Source: Methylotenera sp. (GTDB lineage Bacteria; Pseudomonadota; Gammaproteobacteria; Burkholderiales; Methylophilaceae). Taken from it: a DNA stretch of 64,000 nt. Numbering within the stretch: position 1 is the first letter of the stretch; each line of letters begins with the position of its first letter. The position numbers were made by a program, and so were the translations under genes. This document shows, piece by piece, positions 26,256 to 34,822 of this stretch. Under the pieces are notes generated by a model. The model was not told the origin of the DNA. It worked only from the letters and a program-made list of their open reading frames with translations, and did no database searches. The stretch is taken from assembly GCA_030693535.1 (NCBI GenBank), contig JAUYAL010000037.1:1-64000 (forward strand), written 5' to 3'.

Positions 26256-27431
26256 ATGTCTAATCATTTAATGAATACCTATATGCGTCAACCTGTTACC
26301 TTTGTAAGAGGGGATGGTGTTTGGTTATGGGATGTTGCAGGTGATAAGTATTTAGATGCGCTTGCTGGCGTTGCTGTGAATGGCTTGGGTCACGCGCACC
26401 CTAAATTAGTGAGAGCTATTAGTGAGCAAGCTGCTAAGTTGATTCATGTGTCTAATATTTATCATATTGCTGAGCAAGAAGCTTTAGCCGATAAGCTTTG
26501 TGAAGTTTCTGGCATGGATAAAGTATTTTTTTGCAACTCAGGTTGTGAGGCGAACGAAGCAAGTATCAAATTGGCGCGCCTATATGGTCATAATAAAGGA
26601 ATAGAGAATCCTGAAATTATTGTCATGGACAAGTCATTTCATGGACGCACAATGGCAACGCTTTCTGCTACAGGTAACCGTAAAGTGCAAGCCGGCTTTG
26701 AGCCGCTAGTGAGTGGGTTTATTCGCGTTCCTTACAATGATTTAGACGCTGTTAAGCAAGTAGCATCGGGAAATTCTAGCGTTGTTGCTATTTTAGTCGA
26801 GCCAGTGCAGGGTGAAGGCGGAATTAATATTCCGGATAGCACATATCTTGAAGCGTTGCGAGCCGTTTGCGATGCACATGGTTGGTTATTAATGCTGGAT
26901 GAAGTTCAAACAGGTATTGCACGCACGGGCACTTGGTTTTCTTTTCAGCATACTTCTATCAAGCCAGATGTCATGAGCTTAGCTAAAGGATTGGGCTCTG
27001 GCGTGCCCATAGGCGCTTGTGTTGCATATGGAAAAGCGGCAGAAGTATTTACATATGGTAAACACGGATCCACCTTTGGTGGAAATCCCCTTGCTTGTGC
27101 GGCTGGTTTGGCTACGCTTATGGCGATAGAAGAAGAAGGTTTGTGCGAAAATGCGACTAAAATAGGTGATTTAATTCGGACAGCCTTTGAAGCTGAGTTT
27201 ATAAATACCAAAGGCGTGGTTACAGTGCGTAATGCCGGTTTAATGATAGGTGTTGAGTTAGATTGCCCATGTGGTGAATTGGTAAAAATGGCTTTAGACG
27301 CCAAGCTATTAATTAATGTTACAGCAGATAATGTGGTACGTTTGTTACCGCCATTAGTGATGAATGAGGATGAGGCGAAAGAGTTAGTTAGCAGATTATC
27401 TCTGTTGATAAAAACTTTTCTAGCGCAGTAG
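26256..27431 (+). CDS. argD: Acetylornithine aminotransferase
   Basis: PLP-dependent class III aminotransferase of arginine biosynthesis, converting N-acetylglutamate semialdehyde to N-acetylornithine. The 391 residues include NSGCEANEASIKLAR (residues 94-108), FHGRTMATLSATG, LDEVQTGIARTG with D215, and the PLP lysine K244 in SLAKGLGSG. Length and motifs fit ArgD; a role in lysine biosynthesis as succinyl-DAP aminotransferase is also common for this enzyme. It is the first gene of argD-argF-argG, with only 4 bp between its stop and argF. Confidence 0.95.
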   Translation: MSNHLMNTYMRQPVTFVRGDGVWLWDVAGDKYLDALAGVAVNGLGHAHPKLVRAISEQAAKLIHVSNIYHIAEQEALADKLCEVSGMDKVFFCNSGCEANEASIKLARLYGHNKGIENPEIIVMDKSFHGRTMATLSATGNRKVQAGFEPLVSGFIRVPYNDLDAVKQVASGNSSVVAILVEPVQGEGGINIPDSTYLEALRAVCDAHGWLLMLDEVQTGIARTGTWFSFQHTSIKPDVMSLAKGLGSGVPIGACVAYGKAAEVFTYGKHGSTFGGNPLACAAGLATLMAIEEEGLCENATKIGDLIRTAFEAEFINTKGVVTVRNAGLMIGVELDCPCGELVKMALDAKLLINVTADNVVRLLPPLVMNEDEAKELVSRLSLLIKTFLAQ

Positions 27432-27435
27432 AGTA

Positions 27436-28356
27436 ATGGAAGCAATCAAACATTTTTTACAATTTAATGACTTAAATCGAGATGAGCTTGAGCATGTGTT
27501 TGAGCGCACACGTTTGATTAAAAGCCAATTCAAAGCTTATCAGCAATACTGGCCACTGCAAGACCGCACACTGGTCATGATTTTTGAAAAAGCCAGTACC
27601 CGTACGCGGTTATCATTTGAGGCTGGTATGCATCAACTGGGTGGTTCTGCTATTTATTTGAATACGCGCGATTCTCAGTTGGGTCGTGGTGAGCCAGTTG
27701 AGGATGCAGCGCAAGTAATCTCACGCATGAGTGATGTTGTGATGATTCGTACTTTTGAGCAAAGTATTATTGAACGTTTTGCCGCGAACTCTCGCGTACC
27801 TGTCATTAACGGCTTAACCAATGAGTATCATCCATGTCAAATTTTGGCGGATATTTTCACCTATATTGAGCATCGAGGCTCTATTCAAGGAAAGACAGTG
27901 GCGTGGATTGGTGACAGTAATAACGTGTGTAATACATGGTTGCAAGCTGCTGAAGTTCTGGATTTTAATGTGCATGTTTCAACGCCACCAGGTTATGAAG
28001 TAGAAGCCGAGCGCGCCAATTTGTACGGTAATGATCATTTTGAGGTGTTTGCTGACCCAATGGAAGCCGCAAAAGGTGCCGATTTGGTGACCACTGATGT
28101 TTGGACTAGCATGGGTTTCGAAGCTGAAAATGAAGAGCGCTTGCGTGATTTTGCGGATTGGCAAGTGGATCGCGACATGATGTGCATTGCAGCAAAAGAT
28201 GCAATTTTTATGCATTGCCTGCCTGCACACCGGGGTGAAGAAGTTGCTGCTGAAGTCATAGATGGTGCGCAGTCTGTAGTGTGGGATGAAGCTGAGAATC
28301 GCCTTCACGTACAAAAAGCATTGATGGAATATTTATTGTTAGGCAAGGTTAATTGA
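27436..28356 (+). CDS. argF: Ornithine carbamoyltransferase
   Basis: Joins ornithine and carbamoyl phosphate to citrulline. The 306-residue protein has the carbamoyl-phosphate motif STRTR (residues 54-58), HPCQ at 132-135 and the ornithine loop HCLPAHRG starting at residue 260. All catalytic motifs are intact and the length is normal. It is the middle gene of the arg operon, 4 bp after argD and 15 bp before argG. Confidence 0.96.
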   Translation: MEAIKHFLQFNDLNRDELEHVFERTRLIKSQFKAYQQYWPLQDRTLVMIFEKASTRTRLSFEAGMHQLGGSAIYLNTRDSQLGRGEPVEDAAQVISRMSDVVMIRTFEQSIIERFAANSRVPVINGLTNEYHPCQILADIFTYIEHRGSIQGKTVAWIGDSNNVCNTWLQAAEVLDFNVHVSTPPGYEVEAERANLYGNDHFEVFADPMEAAKGADLVTTDVWTSMGFEAENEERLRDFADWQVDRDMMCIAAKDAIFMHCLPAHRGEEVAAEVIDGAQSVVWDEAENRLHVQKALMEYLLLGKVN

Positions 28357-28371
28357 GGATAAGTTTAAGCA

Positions 28372-29610
28372 ATGAGTCACACTAAAGAAAATATTAAAAA
28401 AGTAGTATTAGCCTATTCTGGCGGTTTAGATACTTCAGTTATTTTAAAATGGTTGCAAGACGAATATAAATGTGAAATTGTTACCTACACTGCGGATTTG
28501 GGCCAAGGTGAAGAATTAGAGCCAGCACGTGCAAAGGCATTGGCGGCAGGAGTCAAAAAATCTGATATTTATATTGATGACGTGCGAGAAGAATTTGTAC
28601 GCGACTTTGTATTTCCAATGTTTCGTGCCAATACTGTGTATGAGGGCGAGTATTTATTAGGCACTTCAATTGCACGTCCTTTAATTGCAAAGCGATTAAT
28701 TGAGATTGCAGCTAAAACTAATGCTGATGCTATTTCACATGGCGCGACAGGCAAGGGTAATGATCAAGTGCGTTTTGAGTTAGGTGCTTACGCGCTTAAT
28801 CCCAACATTCACATTATTGCCCCGTGGCGCGAATGGGATTTATTAAGCCGTGAAAAACTGATGGCTTATGCTGAAATGCATGATATTCCTGTTGATATGA
28901 AGCATAAGCAGGGCGGAAGCCCATATAGTATGGATGCTAACTTGCTACATATTTCTTACGAAGGCCGTCATTTAGAAGATCCCGCCGCAGAGGCGGAAGA
29001 GTCGATGTGGCGCTGGAGTGTTAGCCCTGAAAAAGCACCAGATGCCGCTGAATATTTAGATATTGAATACGTGAATGGTGACCCTGTAAGCTTGAATGGC
29101 GAAGCGATGATGCCACATGAGCTTTTAGCGCATTTGAATAAAATTGGTGGAAAGCATGGTATTGGCCGTTTAGATCTAGTTGAAAATCGCTATGTTGGTA
29201 TGAAATCACGAGGCTGTTATGAAACGCCAGGTGGCACTATTATGCTTAAAGCACATCGTGCGATTGAATCAATCACGCTAGACCGTGAAGTCGCGCATTT
29301 GAAAGATGATTTGATGCCTCGCTACGCCAGCATGATTTATAACGGCTACTGGTGGAGTCCTGAGCGCGTTGCAATTCAAACGCTTATTGATCATACGCAA
29401 ACAGTAGTTAACGGTTGGGTGCGTATTAAACTATACAAAGGTAATGTGATTGTTACAGGACGTGATAGTAAGACTAACTCACTTTTTGATTCTACGATTG
29501 CTACCTTTGAAGATGATAAAGGTGCTTATGATCAACGCGATGCGGGTGGATTTATTAAGCTAAATGCCTTGAGATTACGTATTGCAGCTAATTTGAGAAA
29601 TAGGCAGTAG
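28372..29610 (+). CDS. argG: Argininosuccinate synthase
   Basis: Condenses citrulline with aspartate using ATP. The 412-residue protein has the N-type ATP pyrophosphatase P-loop AYSGGLDTS (residues 14-22), [13 protein letters not shown] and the C-terminal [11 protein letters not shown]. It completes the arg operon. A very strong hairpin terminator follows about 50 bp after the stop. argH and the early pathway genes are not in the window. Confidence 0.96.
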   Translation: MSHTKENIKKVVLAYSGGLDTSVILKWLQDEYKCEIVTYTADLGQGEELEPARAKALAAGVKKSDIYIDDVREEFVRDFVFPMFRANTVYEGEYLLGTSIARPLIAKRLIEIAAKTNADAISHGATGKGNDQVRFELGAYALNPNIHIIAPWREWDLLSREKLMAYAEMHDIPVDMKHKQGGSPYSMDANLLHISYEGRHLEDPAAEAEESMWRWSVSPEKAPDAAEYLDIEYVNGDPVSLNGEAMMPHELLAHLNKIGGKHGIGRLDLVENRYVGMKSRGCYETPGGTIMLKAHRAIESITLDREVAHLKDDLMPRYASMIYNGYWWSPERVAIQTLIDHTQTVVNGWVRIKLYKGNVIVTGRDSKTNSLFDSTIATFEDDKGAYDQRDAGGFIKLNALRLRIAANLRNRQ

Positions 29611-29660
29611 GCATACATCAATACTTCTAATCTTAATGTTCGCGATATAAGCGGATAATA

Positions 29661-29722
29661 ATATGAATTCCAAACAAAAAAACCTGATTATTAAATCAGG
29701 TTTTTTTGTTTGGAATTCATAT
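29661..29722. terminator. 29-bp perfect inverted repeat, bidirectional terminator after argG
   Basis: The arms 29661-29689 and 29694-29722 are exact reverse complements over 29 bases around a 4-nt loop. The inner part is a classic terminator (ACCTGATT/AATCAGGT followed by a T run, and symmetric on the other strand). The outer part adds CCAAAC/GTTTGG and GAATTC, making the stem far longer than termination needs. Confidence 0.85.
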
Positions 29723-30068
29723 ATTTTTAAAATTACTGTTTAATCGGTCTTAAGAAAATAATTTATCAGCCGTTAATACTATTGGTCATAACTTTTTTTT
29801 GATTCTGGTGTCAAGAAGTAGAGTATTTAAATGTTGCAGTTCTATGAATTAAATACAAACCAATTAATGAATAATATAAGGAGCGTCACTAGAATTAGTT
29901 AAAAAAGCATGTTTAGTGCCTTTGTATAAATAGTGATGATTAATTGCTATAAAATTTAAGATCAATTATTAACTCAATAATTAAGTAGTACAAGTGTTAG
30001 TCAGAAAGACGGCAGTAGCGCAAACTGGCGATACTGATTTGTGTTTATTTTATATTCAGGAGAATAAA
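29723..30068 (+). promoter_or_regulatory. AT-rich leader of the Fae-like gene
   Basis: About 345 bp with no convincing gene between the argG terminator and the Fae-like start. It is very AT-rich and probably carries the promoter, but no consensus element stands out. AGGAG at 30058-30062, six bases before the ATG at 30069, is a strong ribosome site and decides the start of the following gene. Confidence 0.5.
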
Positions 30069-30746
30069 ATGGCTGTTATAGATCGTGTGTTAGTAGGTGA
30101 AGGATTGGTAATAGATACTCGACCAGATAGTAATAATCTAGATCTTAAAAATGTTGCTCATATCGATTTAATTATGGGACCACGCGGTAGTGCGGCGGAA
30201 GATGCTTTTTGCCGTACGCTGACTGATCAAAAGGAAGGTGTGAATGGTTTGCTTGCCATCATTGCGCCAAATATGATGGTTAAGCCTAATACCGTAATGT
30301 TTAATAAAGTGACACTTAGAAACACCAAGCAATCATTGCAGATGTTCGGCCCAGCTCAGCGTGGCATTTCCATGGCGGTGATGGATTGTGTTGCAGATGG
30401 TACGATTCCAGTTGAAGAGGCGGATGATATTTTTATTTGTATTGGCGTGTTTATTGACCAAACTGCAGATATGGATGATCGAATCCAAGATTGGAATTAT
30501 GAAGCTACAAAAATTGCGATTAAGAGTGCAGTTGCACGCGAGCCAAAAGCAGCAGACTTGCTAAAAGTCTATAAAGACTCAGCGCACCCATTTGCAGCAA
30601 AAAATAAAGAAGAACGTAACAGAAGAGCTGCTGATGCTGCAATTACAGAGTTAAAAGGGCGCAACCCATTTATGCCAACGCCTAAAGCAGTAGATCCTGC
30701 AGATATTGCAGTTGATCAGATGAAAGATCGTAACCCGATTAAATAA
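30069..30746 (+). CDS. fae: Formaldehyde-activating enzyme paralogue with C-terminal extension
   Basis: Fae catalyses condensation of formaldehyde with tetrahydromethanopterin. The core motifs are clear: AHIDLIMGPRG with the catalytic histidine as H31, KPNTVMFNKVTL, QMFGPAQ and HPFAA. The protein has 225 residues against about 170 for standard Fae. It carries an insertion of about ten residues before the catalytic motif, replaces the usual HW after VFI with DQ (130-131), and has a 48-residue charged tail (178-225) with repeated RNP. These traits suggest a Fae2/Fae3-type paralogue rather than the main enzyme. An upstream in-frame start at 29994 is possible, but AGGAG favours 30069. It precedes the chemotaxis genes by 112 bp. 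Confidence 0.85.
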   Translation: MAVIDRVLVGEGLVIDTRPDSNNLDLKNVAHIDLIMGPRGSAAEDAFCRTLTDQKEGVNGLLAIIAPNMMVKPNTVMFNKVTLRNTKQSLQMFGPAQRGISMAVMDCVADGTIPVEEADDIFICIGVFIDQTADMDDRIQDWNYEATKIAIKSAVAREPKAADLLKVYKDSAHPFAAKNKEERNRRAADAAITELKGRNPFMPTPKAVDPADIAVDQMKDRNPIK

Positions 30747-30858
30747 GTAATGTTATAAACTGACCTGCAGTGTGAAGATTTAACGCTGTGGGTAAGCGTT
30801 TAAAAATGTAAGCCAGAGCGATAGAAATGTCATTGATAATTCTTAACGAAAGTTTGTA

Positions 30859-31734
30859 ATGCTTAAAGAAAATAACCAAAATGATCGTGAGTTTGATTTT
30901 ACAGCCGTAGATTTTGCTAGGGTTCGTAAACTTATTTATCAGCATGCCGGTATTTCTCTATCTGAGGCTAAATCTGATATGGTCTATAGTCGTATCGGAC
31001 GCAGATTGCGTACTGTAGGTTATGATTCATTCAAAAACTATCTTGATAATCTCGAAAGTGAAAATAACCCTGATGAATGGGAAGCCTTTACAAATGCCCT
31101 GACGACTAACCTCACATCATTCTTTCGTGAAGAGCATCACTTCCCCATACTCGCTGAACACCTAATTACATTGAAGAAGCCGATTCGTATATGGTGTTCT
31201 GCTGCCTCTACTGGTGAAGAGCCTTATACTATTGCTATGACGGCATGTGAAGCATTCGGTACGATGAAGCCTCCCGTTGAGATTATTGCTACGGATATTG
31301 ATACTAATGTTATAGCAACTGCGTCTCGTGGTGTTTATCCGTATGAGCGTGTCAGCAAACTGTCTGATGGGCGCCGTAAACAGTTTTTTCAAAAAGGTAC
31401 TGGTGCGCAAGAAGGTTCTGTCCGAGTGCGTAATGAATTGCGTAGCTTGATTACCTTTGAACAACTTAACTTGCTGGATGAGCAGTGGGCTTTAAAAGAA
31501 CCATTTGATGCTATTTTTTGTAGAAATGTGATGATTTATTTTGATAAACCGACGCAATCTAAAATATTGAGTCACTTTGTTCCTTTGATGAAATCACATG
31601 CACTTCTTTTTGCCGGGCATTCTGAGAATTTTTTATATGTTTCTAATGATTTTCATTTGCGTGGCAAGACTGTCTATGAATTAAACGATGGTAAAAAAGC
31701 TAAGCCGACTAAAGTAAGAGAAAGATCGCTATGA
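30859..31734 (+). CDS. cheR: Chemotaxis protein methyltransferase CheR
   Basis: Methylates glutamates of chemoreceptors using SAM during adaptation. The 291-residue protein has an N-terminal helical domain (about 15-85, ending in NLTSFFRE), the SAM site CSAASTGEEPYTIAM (113-127), and FDAIFCRNVMIYF. No C-terminal receptor-pentapeptide or TPR extension is present. Its stop overlaps the start of cheD (ATGA at 31731-31734). It is the first recognised gene of a cheRDBYZ cluster. Confidence 0.95.
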   Translation: MLKENNQNDREFDFTAVDFARVRKLIYQHAGISLSEAKSDMVYSRIGRRLRTVGYDSFKNYLDNLESENNPDEWEAFTNALTTNLTSFFREEHHFPILAEHLITLKKPIRIWCSAASTGEEPYTIAMTACEAFGTMKPPVEIIATDIDTNVIATASRGVYPYERVSKLSDGRRKQFFQKGTGAQEGSVRVRNELRSLITFEQLNLLDEQWALKEPFDAIFCRNVMIYFDKPTQSKILSHFVPLMKSHALLFAGHSENFLYVSNDFHLRGKTVYELNDGKKAKPTKVRERSL

Positions 31735-32339
31735 GTATGTTACATGAAGAAATTTCAACAACGCTGTATTTTGACCGTACCTTTGACTGCGACGCAGCTA
31801 AAATTTCGCCTGGCGAGTACTACTATACTGATAAAGATATGGTGATTGTCACGGTGTTAGGCTCATGCGTTTCTGCATGCATACGTGATAGCGTGACGGG
31901 CATTGGCGGAATGAATCACTTTATGTTGCCCGATAGTGCGGCGGCGGATAAAGATAGCCCTGTCTCTGAGTCTATGCGTTATGGCACCTATGCGATGGAA
32001 GTGCTTATCAACCAATTGTTACGCAACGGCGCACGGCGTGAAAACCTAGAAGCTAAAATTTTTGGTGGCGGCAATGTACTAAAAAGCTTTACTACCATGA
32101 ATGTCGGAGATCGTAATGCTATATTTGTGCGTAAGTTTCTAAAAGAGGAGCGTATCCGTGTGACAAGTGAAGACTTATTGGATATCTATCCGAGAAAAGT
32201 CTATTACTTTCCAAAATCAGGTCGGGTTTTAGTTAAGAAATTAAAAAATATGCATAATGACACGTTGGTTAAACGCGAGGAGGCATATGCAAGTAAATTG
32301 AAAGTTAGTGATGTGGGTGGTGAAATCGATCTGTTTTAG
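31731..32339 (+). CDS. cheD: Chemoreceptor glutamine deamidase CheD
   Basis: Deamidates receptor glutamines and interacts with CheY-P pathway proteins. The 202-residue protein has the catalytic motif VLGSCVSACIRD with C46 and the partner histidine H63 in GGMNHFMLP, followed by KIFGGGNVL. Length and motifs are normal. The gene overlaps cheR by 4 bp and precedes cheB by 56 bp. Confidence 0.93.
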   Translation: MSMLHEEISTTLYFDRTFDCDAAKISPGEYYYTDKDMVIVTVLGSCVSACIRDSVTGIGGMNHFMLPDSAAADKDSPVSESMRYGTYAMEVLINQLLRNGARRENLEAKIFGGGNVLKSFTTMNVGDRNAIFVRKFLKEERIRVTSEDLLDIYPRKVYYFPKSGRVLVKKLKNMHNDTLVKREEAYASKLKVSDVGGEIDLF

Positions 32340-32395
32340 GTGATGTGTCGCTTTTAGCTACGTAAGCTATAAATAAAGAAACGAGAATAAATTCA

Positions 32396-33460
32396 ATGAA
32401 AATAAAAGTACTAATAATTGATGATTCTGCGTTGATTCGCAGTTTGTTGACCGAAATTATTAACGGAAAACGTGATATGGAAGTCGTAGGAGCGGCGCCA
32501 GATCCGATTGTCGCAAGAGAGTTGATTAAGCAACTAAATCCAGATGTGCTGACTTTGGATGTGGAAATGCCAAAAATGGATGGTTTGGACTTTCTTGAAA
32601 AGCTTATGCGCCTTCGTCCAATGCCCGTGGTAATGGTTTCTACACTAACAGAACACGGTTCGGAAATTACTTTGCGCGCACTTGAGTTGGGTGCAGTAGA
32701 TTTTGTTACCAAACCAAAAATGTCAATTTCTGAAGGCATGCTTGAATATGGTGATTTGATTGCAGACAAGATTCGTATCGCAGCTAGAGCAAAAGTTAGC
32801 ACAATATCACGTACATCAACAGCAAGTAATGCAGCTCCAATTTTATTACGCAATCCATTGATTAGTAGTGAGAAGTTATTGATAATCGGCGCTTCAACAG
32901 GCGGTACTGAGGCAATTAAATCATTCTTATTGCAGATGCCTTCAGATTGCCCTGGCATTCTCATTACCCAGCATATGCCTGCAGGCTTTACTAGATCCTT
33001 TGCAAATCGGCTTGATTCACTCTGCCAGATTTCGGTTAAAGAGGCTGAGGGTGGCGAGCGTATTTTGCCAGGCCATGCATATATTGCCCCTGGTGATAAG
33101 CATCTTTTACTAGCTAGAAGTGGCGCTAACTATGTCACTCAGCTTAGTGATGCGCCACCAGTCAATAGACACAAGCCTTCTGTTGCCGTGCTGTTCGATT
33201 CTGCTGCTGAATATGCAGGTAAAAATGCTATAGGCGTGATTTTGACTGGAATGGGCAAGGATGGTGCCGCAGGTATGGCTAAAATGAAAAATGCGGGCGC
33301 ATACAACTTTGCTCAAAATGAAGAAAGTTGTGTTGTGTATGGCATGCCTAAGGAGGCTGTTGCACATGGTGGGGTGGATGAAATAGCTCACTTGAACGAT
33401 TTGCCAAAACTTGTGCTGAATTATCTGATGGCAAATAGCTCTCGCGCTTTGCGAGTATAG
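32396..33460 (+). CDS. cheB: Chemotaxis response regulator / methylesterase CheB
   Basis: Removes methyl groups from chemoreceptors. The receiver domain has D9/D10 and phosphoacceptor D55 in [11 protein letters not shown]. The linker spans about residues 130-158. The esterase domain has the catalytic triad S167 in GASTGG, H193 in TQHMPAG and D289 in GMGKDGA. At 354 residues it is complete. A 183-bp gap with a hairpin separates it from cheY. Confidence 0.95.
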   Translation: MKIKVLIIDDSALIRSLLTEIINGKRDMEVVGAAPDPIVARELIKQLNPDVLTLDVEMPKMDGLDFLEKLMRLRPMPVVMVSTLTEHGSEITLRALELGAVDFVTKPKMSISEGMLEYGDLIADKIRIAARAKVSTISRTSTASNAAPILLRNPLISSEKLLIIGASTGGTEAIKSFLLQMPSDCPGILITQHMPAGFTRSFANRLDSLCQISVKEAEGGERILPGHAYIAPGDKHLLLARSGANYVTQLSDAPPVNRHKPSVAVLFDSAAEYAGKNAIGVILTGMGKDGAAGMAKMKNAGAYNFAQNEESCVVYGMPKEAVAHGGVDEIAHLNDLPKLVLNYLMANSSRALRV

Positions 33461-33483
33461 CTAGATAAATCAATCTTGATATA

Positions 33484-33537
33484 AATTGCTATTCATGAAA
33501 AGCATAGCTTTTGCATCGCTAATCTTGAATAGCAATT
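33484..33537. repeat. Hairpin between cheB and cheY
   Basis: AATTGCTATTCA (33484-33495) is exactly inverted as TGAATAGCAATT (33526-33537). The 30-nt loop contains a second small hairpin (AAAGC/GCTTT). There is no U-tract, so it may stabilise or process the mRNA rather than terminate it. Confidence 0.55.
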
Positions 33538-33643
33538 GTGATTAAGTAAGTAATAATTGACTGAGAATAAACAGAATGAGTCATATAAAATCTTTGAGGC
33601 TGATTTAAGGTTATCAAAATGACTATTTTAAATGGAGTAATGC

Positions 33644-34042
33644 ATGGCTAACCCAAATACTAAATTTCTTGTTGTGGATGATTTTTCAACCATGCGCAGG
33701 ATAGTACGTAACCTACTAAAAGAGCTTGGCTACACCAATGTTGATGAGGCTGAAGATGGAGTAATAGCGCTTGGCAAGCTTAAAGGTGGTGGCTTTGATT
33801 TTGTTGTTTCAGACTGGAATATGCCGAACATGGATGGTCTTACTTTGTTACAAAACATTCGTGCAGATGCTGAGTTAGCCAAGACGCCTGTACTTATGGT
33901 GACGGCTGAAGCTAAAAAAGAAAATATTATTGCTGCTGCGCAGGCTGGCGCGAATGGCTATGTTGTTAAACCATTCACGGCAGCTACGCTTGATGAGAAA
34001 CTATCAAAAATATTCGAGAAGCTTGAGAAGGCTGGGAGTTAA
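33644..34042 (+). CDS. cheY: Chemotaxis response regulator CheY
   Basis: Single-domain receiver that, when phosphorylated by CheA, binds the flagellar switch. The 132-residue protein has D12/D13, phosphoacceptor D57 in [12 protein letters not shown]87, Y106 and K109 in YVVKPFTA, all canonical. It is close in sequence to the enterobacterial CheY. It is followed after 2 bp by cheZ, so the pair is one unit. Confidence 0.95.
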   Translation: MANPNTKFLVVDDFSTMRRIVRNLLKELGYTNVDEAEDGVIALGKLKGGGFDFVVSDWNMPNMDGLTLLQNIRADAELAKTPVLMVTAEAKKENIIAAAQAGANGYVVKPFTAATLDEKLSKIFEKLEKAGS

Positions 34043-34044
34043 AT

Positions 34045-34722
34045 ATGAGTAGCGAGCCAAATGTGCAAGCAGCTAATACTCCAGCCATGACAAAAAATGA
34101 TGACTTGCTTAGTCGCATTGGCCATGTAACGAGAATACTCCATGATAGTCTGAGCGGATTGGGTTTAGATAAAATTATGGCACAGGTTGCGGTTGATATT
34201 CCTGATGCACGAGACCGCCTGAATTATGTAGCAAAAATGACTGAGCAGGCAGCAGAGCGCGTACTTAACGCAACTGACGTTGCTATTCCATTACAAACGG
34301 AATTGGCTGCAGGCGCCTTAAAAATAGAGAAGCACTGGAAAGAAGTTTTAGCTAATCCTTCGTTAAAAAGTGAATATGATCCAATAGCTGAAGAAACCTT
34401 GGTGTATTTATCTATGATAGAAAAAAATACTGCTGAAACTAAGGCATTATTGATGGATATCATGATGGCTCAAGATTTTCAGGATTTGACAGGACAAGTC
34501 ATTAAAAAAATAACAGCGCTAGCACAAGACATGGAAAAGCAATTGGTGCAGTTGCTAATTGATTTCTCGCCGAGTGTAGCAAAACCAATATTAGCTAAAA
34601 AAGAGTCTGAAGTCACCACTAACGAACTGCTAATGAATGGCCCGCAAATTGATCCCAATGCGGTAGATGTTGTTGCCAGCCAAGAGCAGGTTGATGACTT
34701 GTTAGATAGTTTAGGTTTTTAA
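34045..34722 (+). CDS. cheZ: CheY-P phosphatase CheZ
   Basis: Dephosphorylates CheY-P to end the tumble signal. The 225-residue protein has the active-site helix MMAQDFQDLTGQVIKKI (about residues 140-156) with the conserved glutamine and acidic residues, and the C-terminal CheY-binding peptide QVDDLLDSLGF. CheZ is restricted to beta- and gammaproteobacteria and some others, in agreement with the assumed host. It directly follows cheY. Confidence 0.95.
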   Translation: MSSEPNVQAANTPAMTKNDDLLSRIGHVTRILHDSLSGLGLDKIMAQVAVDIPDARDRLNYVAKMTEQAAERVLNATDVAIPLQTELAAGALKIEKHWKEVLANPSLKSEYDPIAEETLVYLSMIEKNTAETKALLMDIMMAQDFQDLTGQVIKKITALAQDMEKQLVQLLIDFSPSVAKPILAKKESEVTTNELLMNGPQIDPNAVDVVASQEQVDDLLDSLGF

Positions 34723-34822
34723 TAGTTTATATCAATAGCCTACTTGAAAATAATTAGCGATACAGATGCTATACATCGGTTATATTGATCCTATAGGGAT
34801 ACTCAATTTTTTGGTATATTGA

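Noticed and set aside
26945..27445. 166-codon minus-strand frame across argD
   Set aside because: Antisense shadow of argD in a conserved operon.
30780..30858. Sigma-28 flagellar promoter before cheR
   Set aside because: TAAAAATG and AGCGATAG resemble the two elements, but the spacing is about three bases too short and several positions mismatch.
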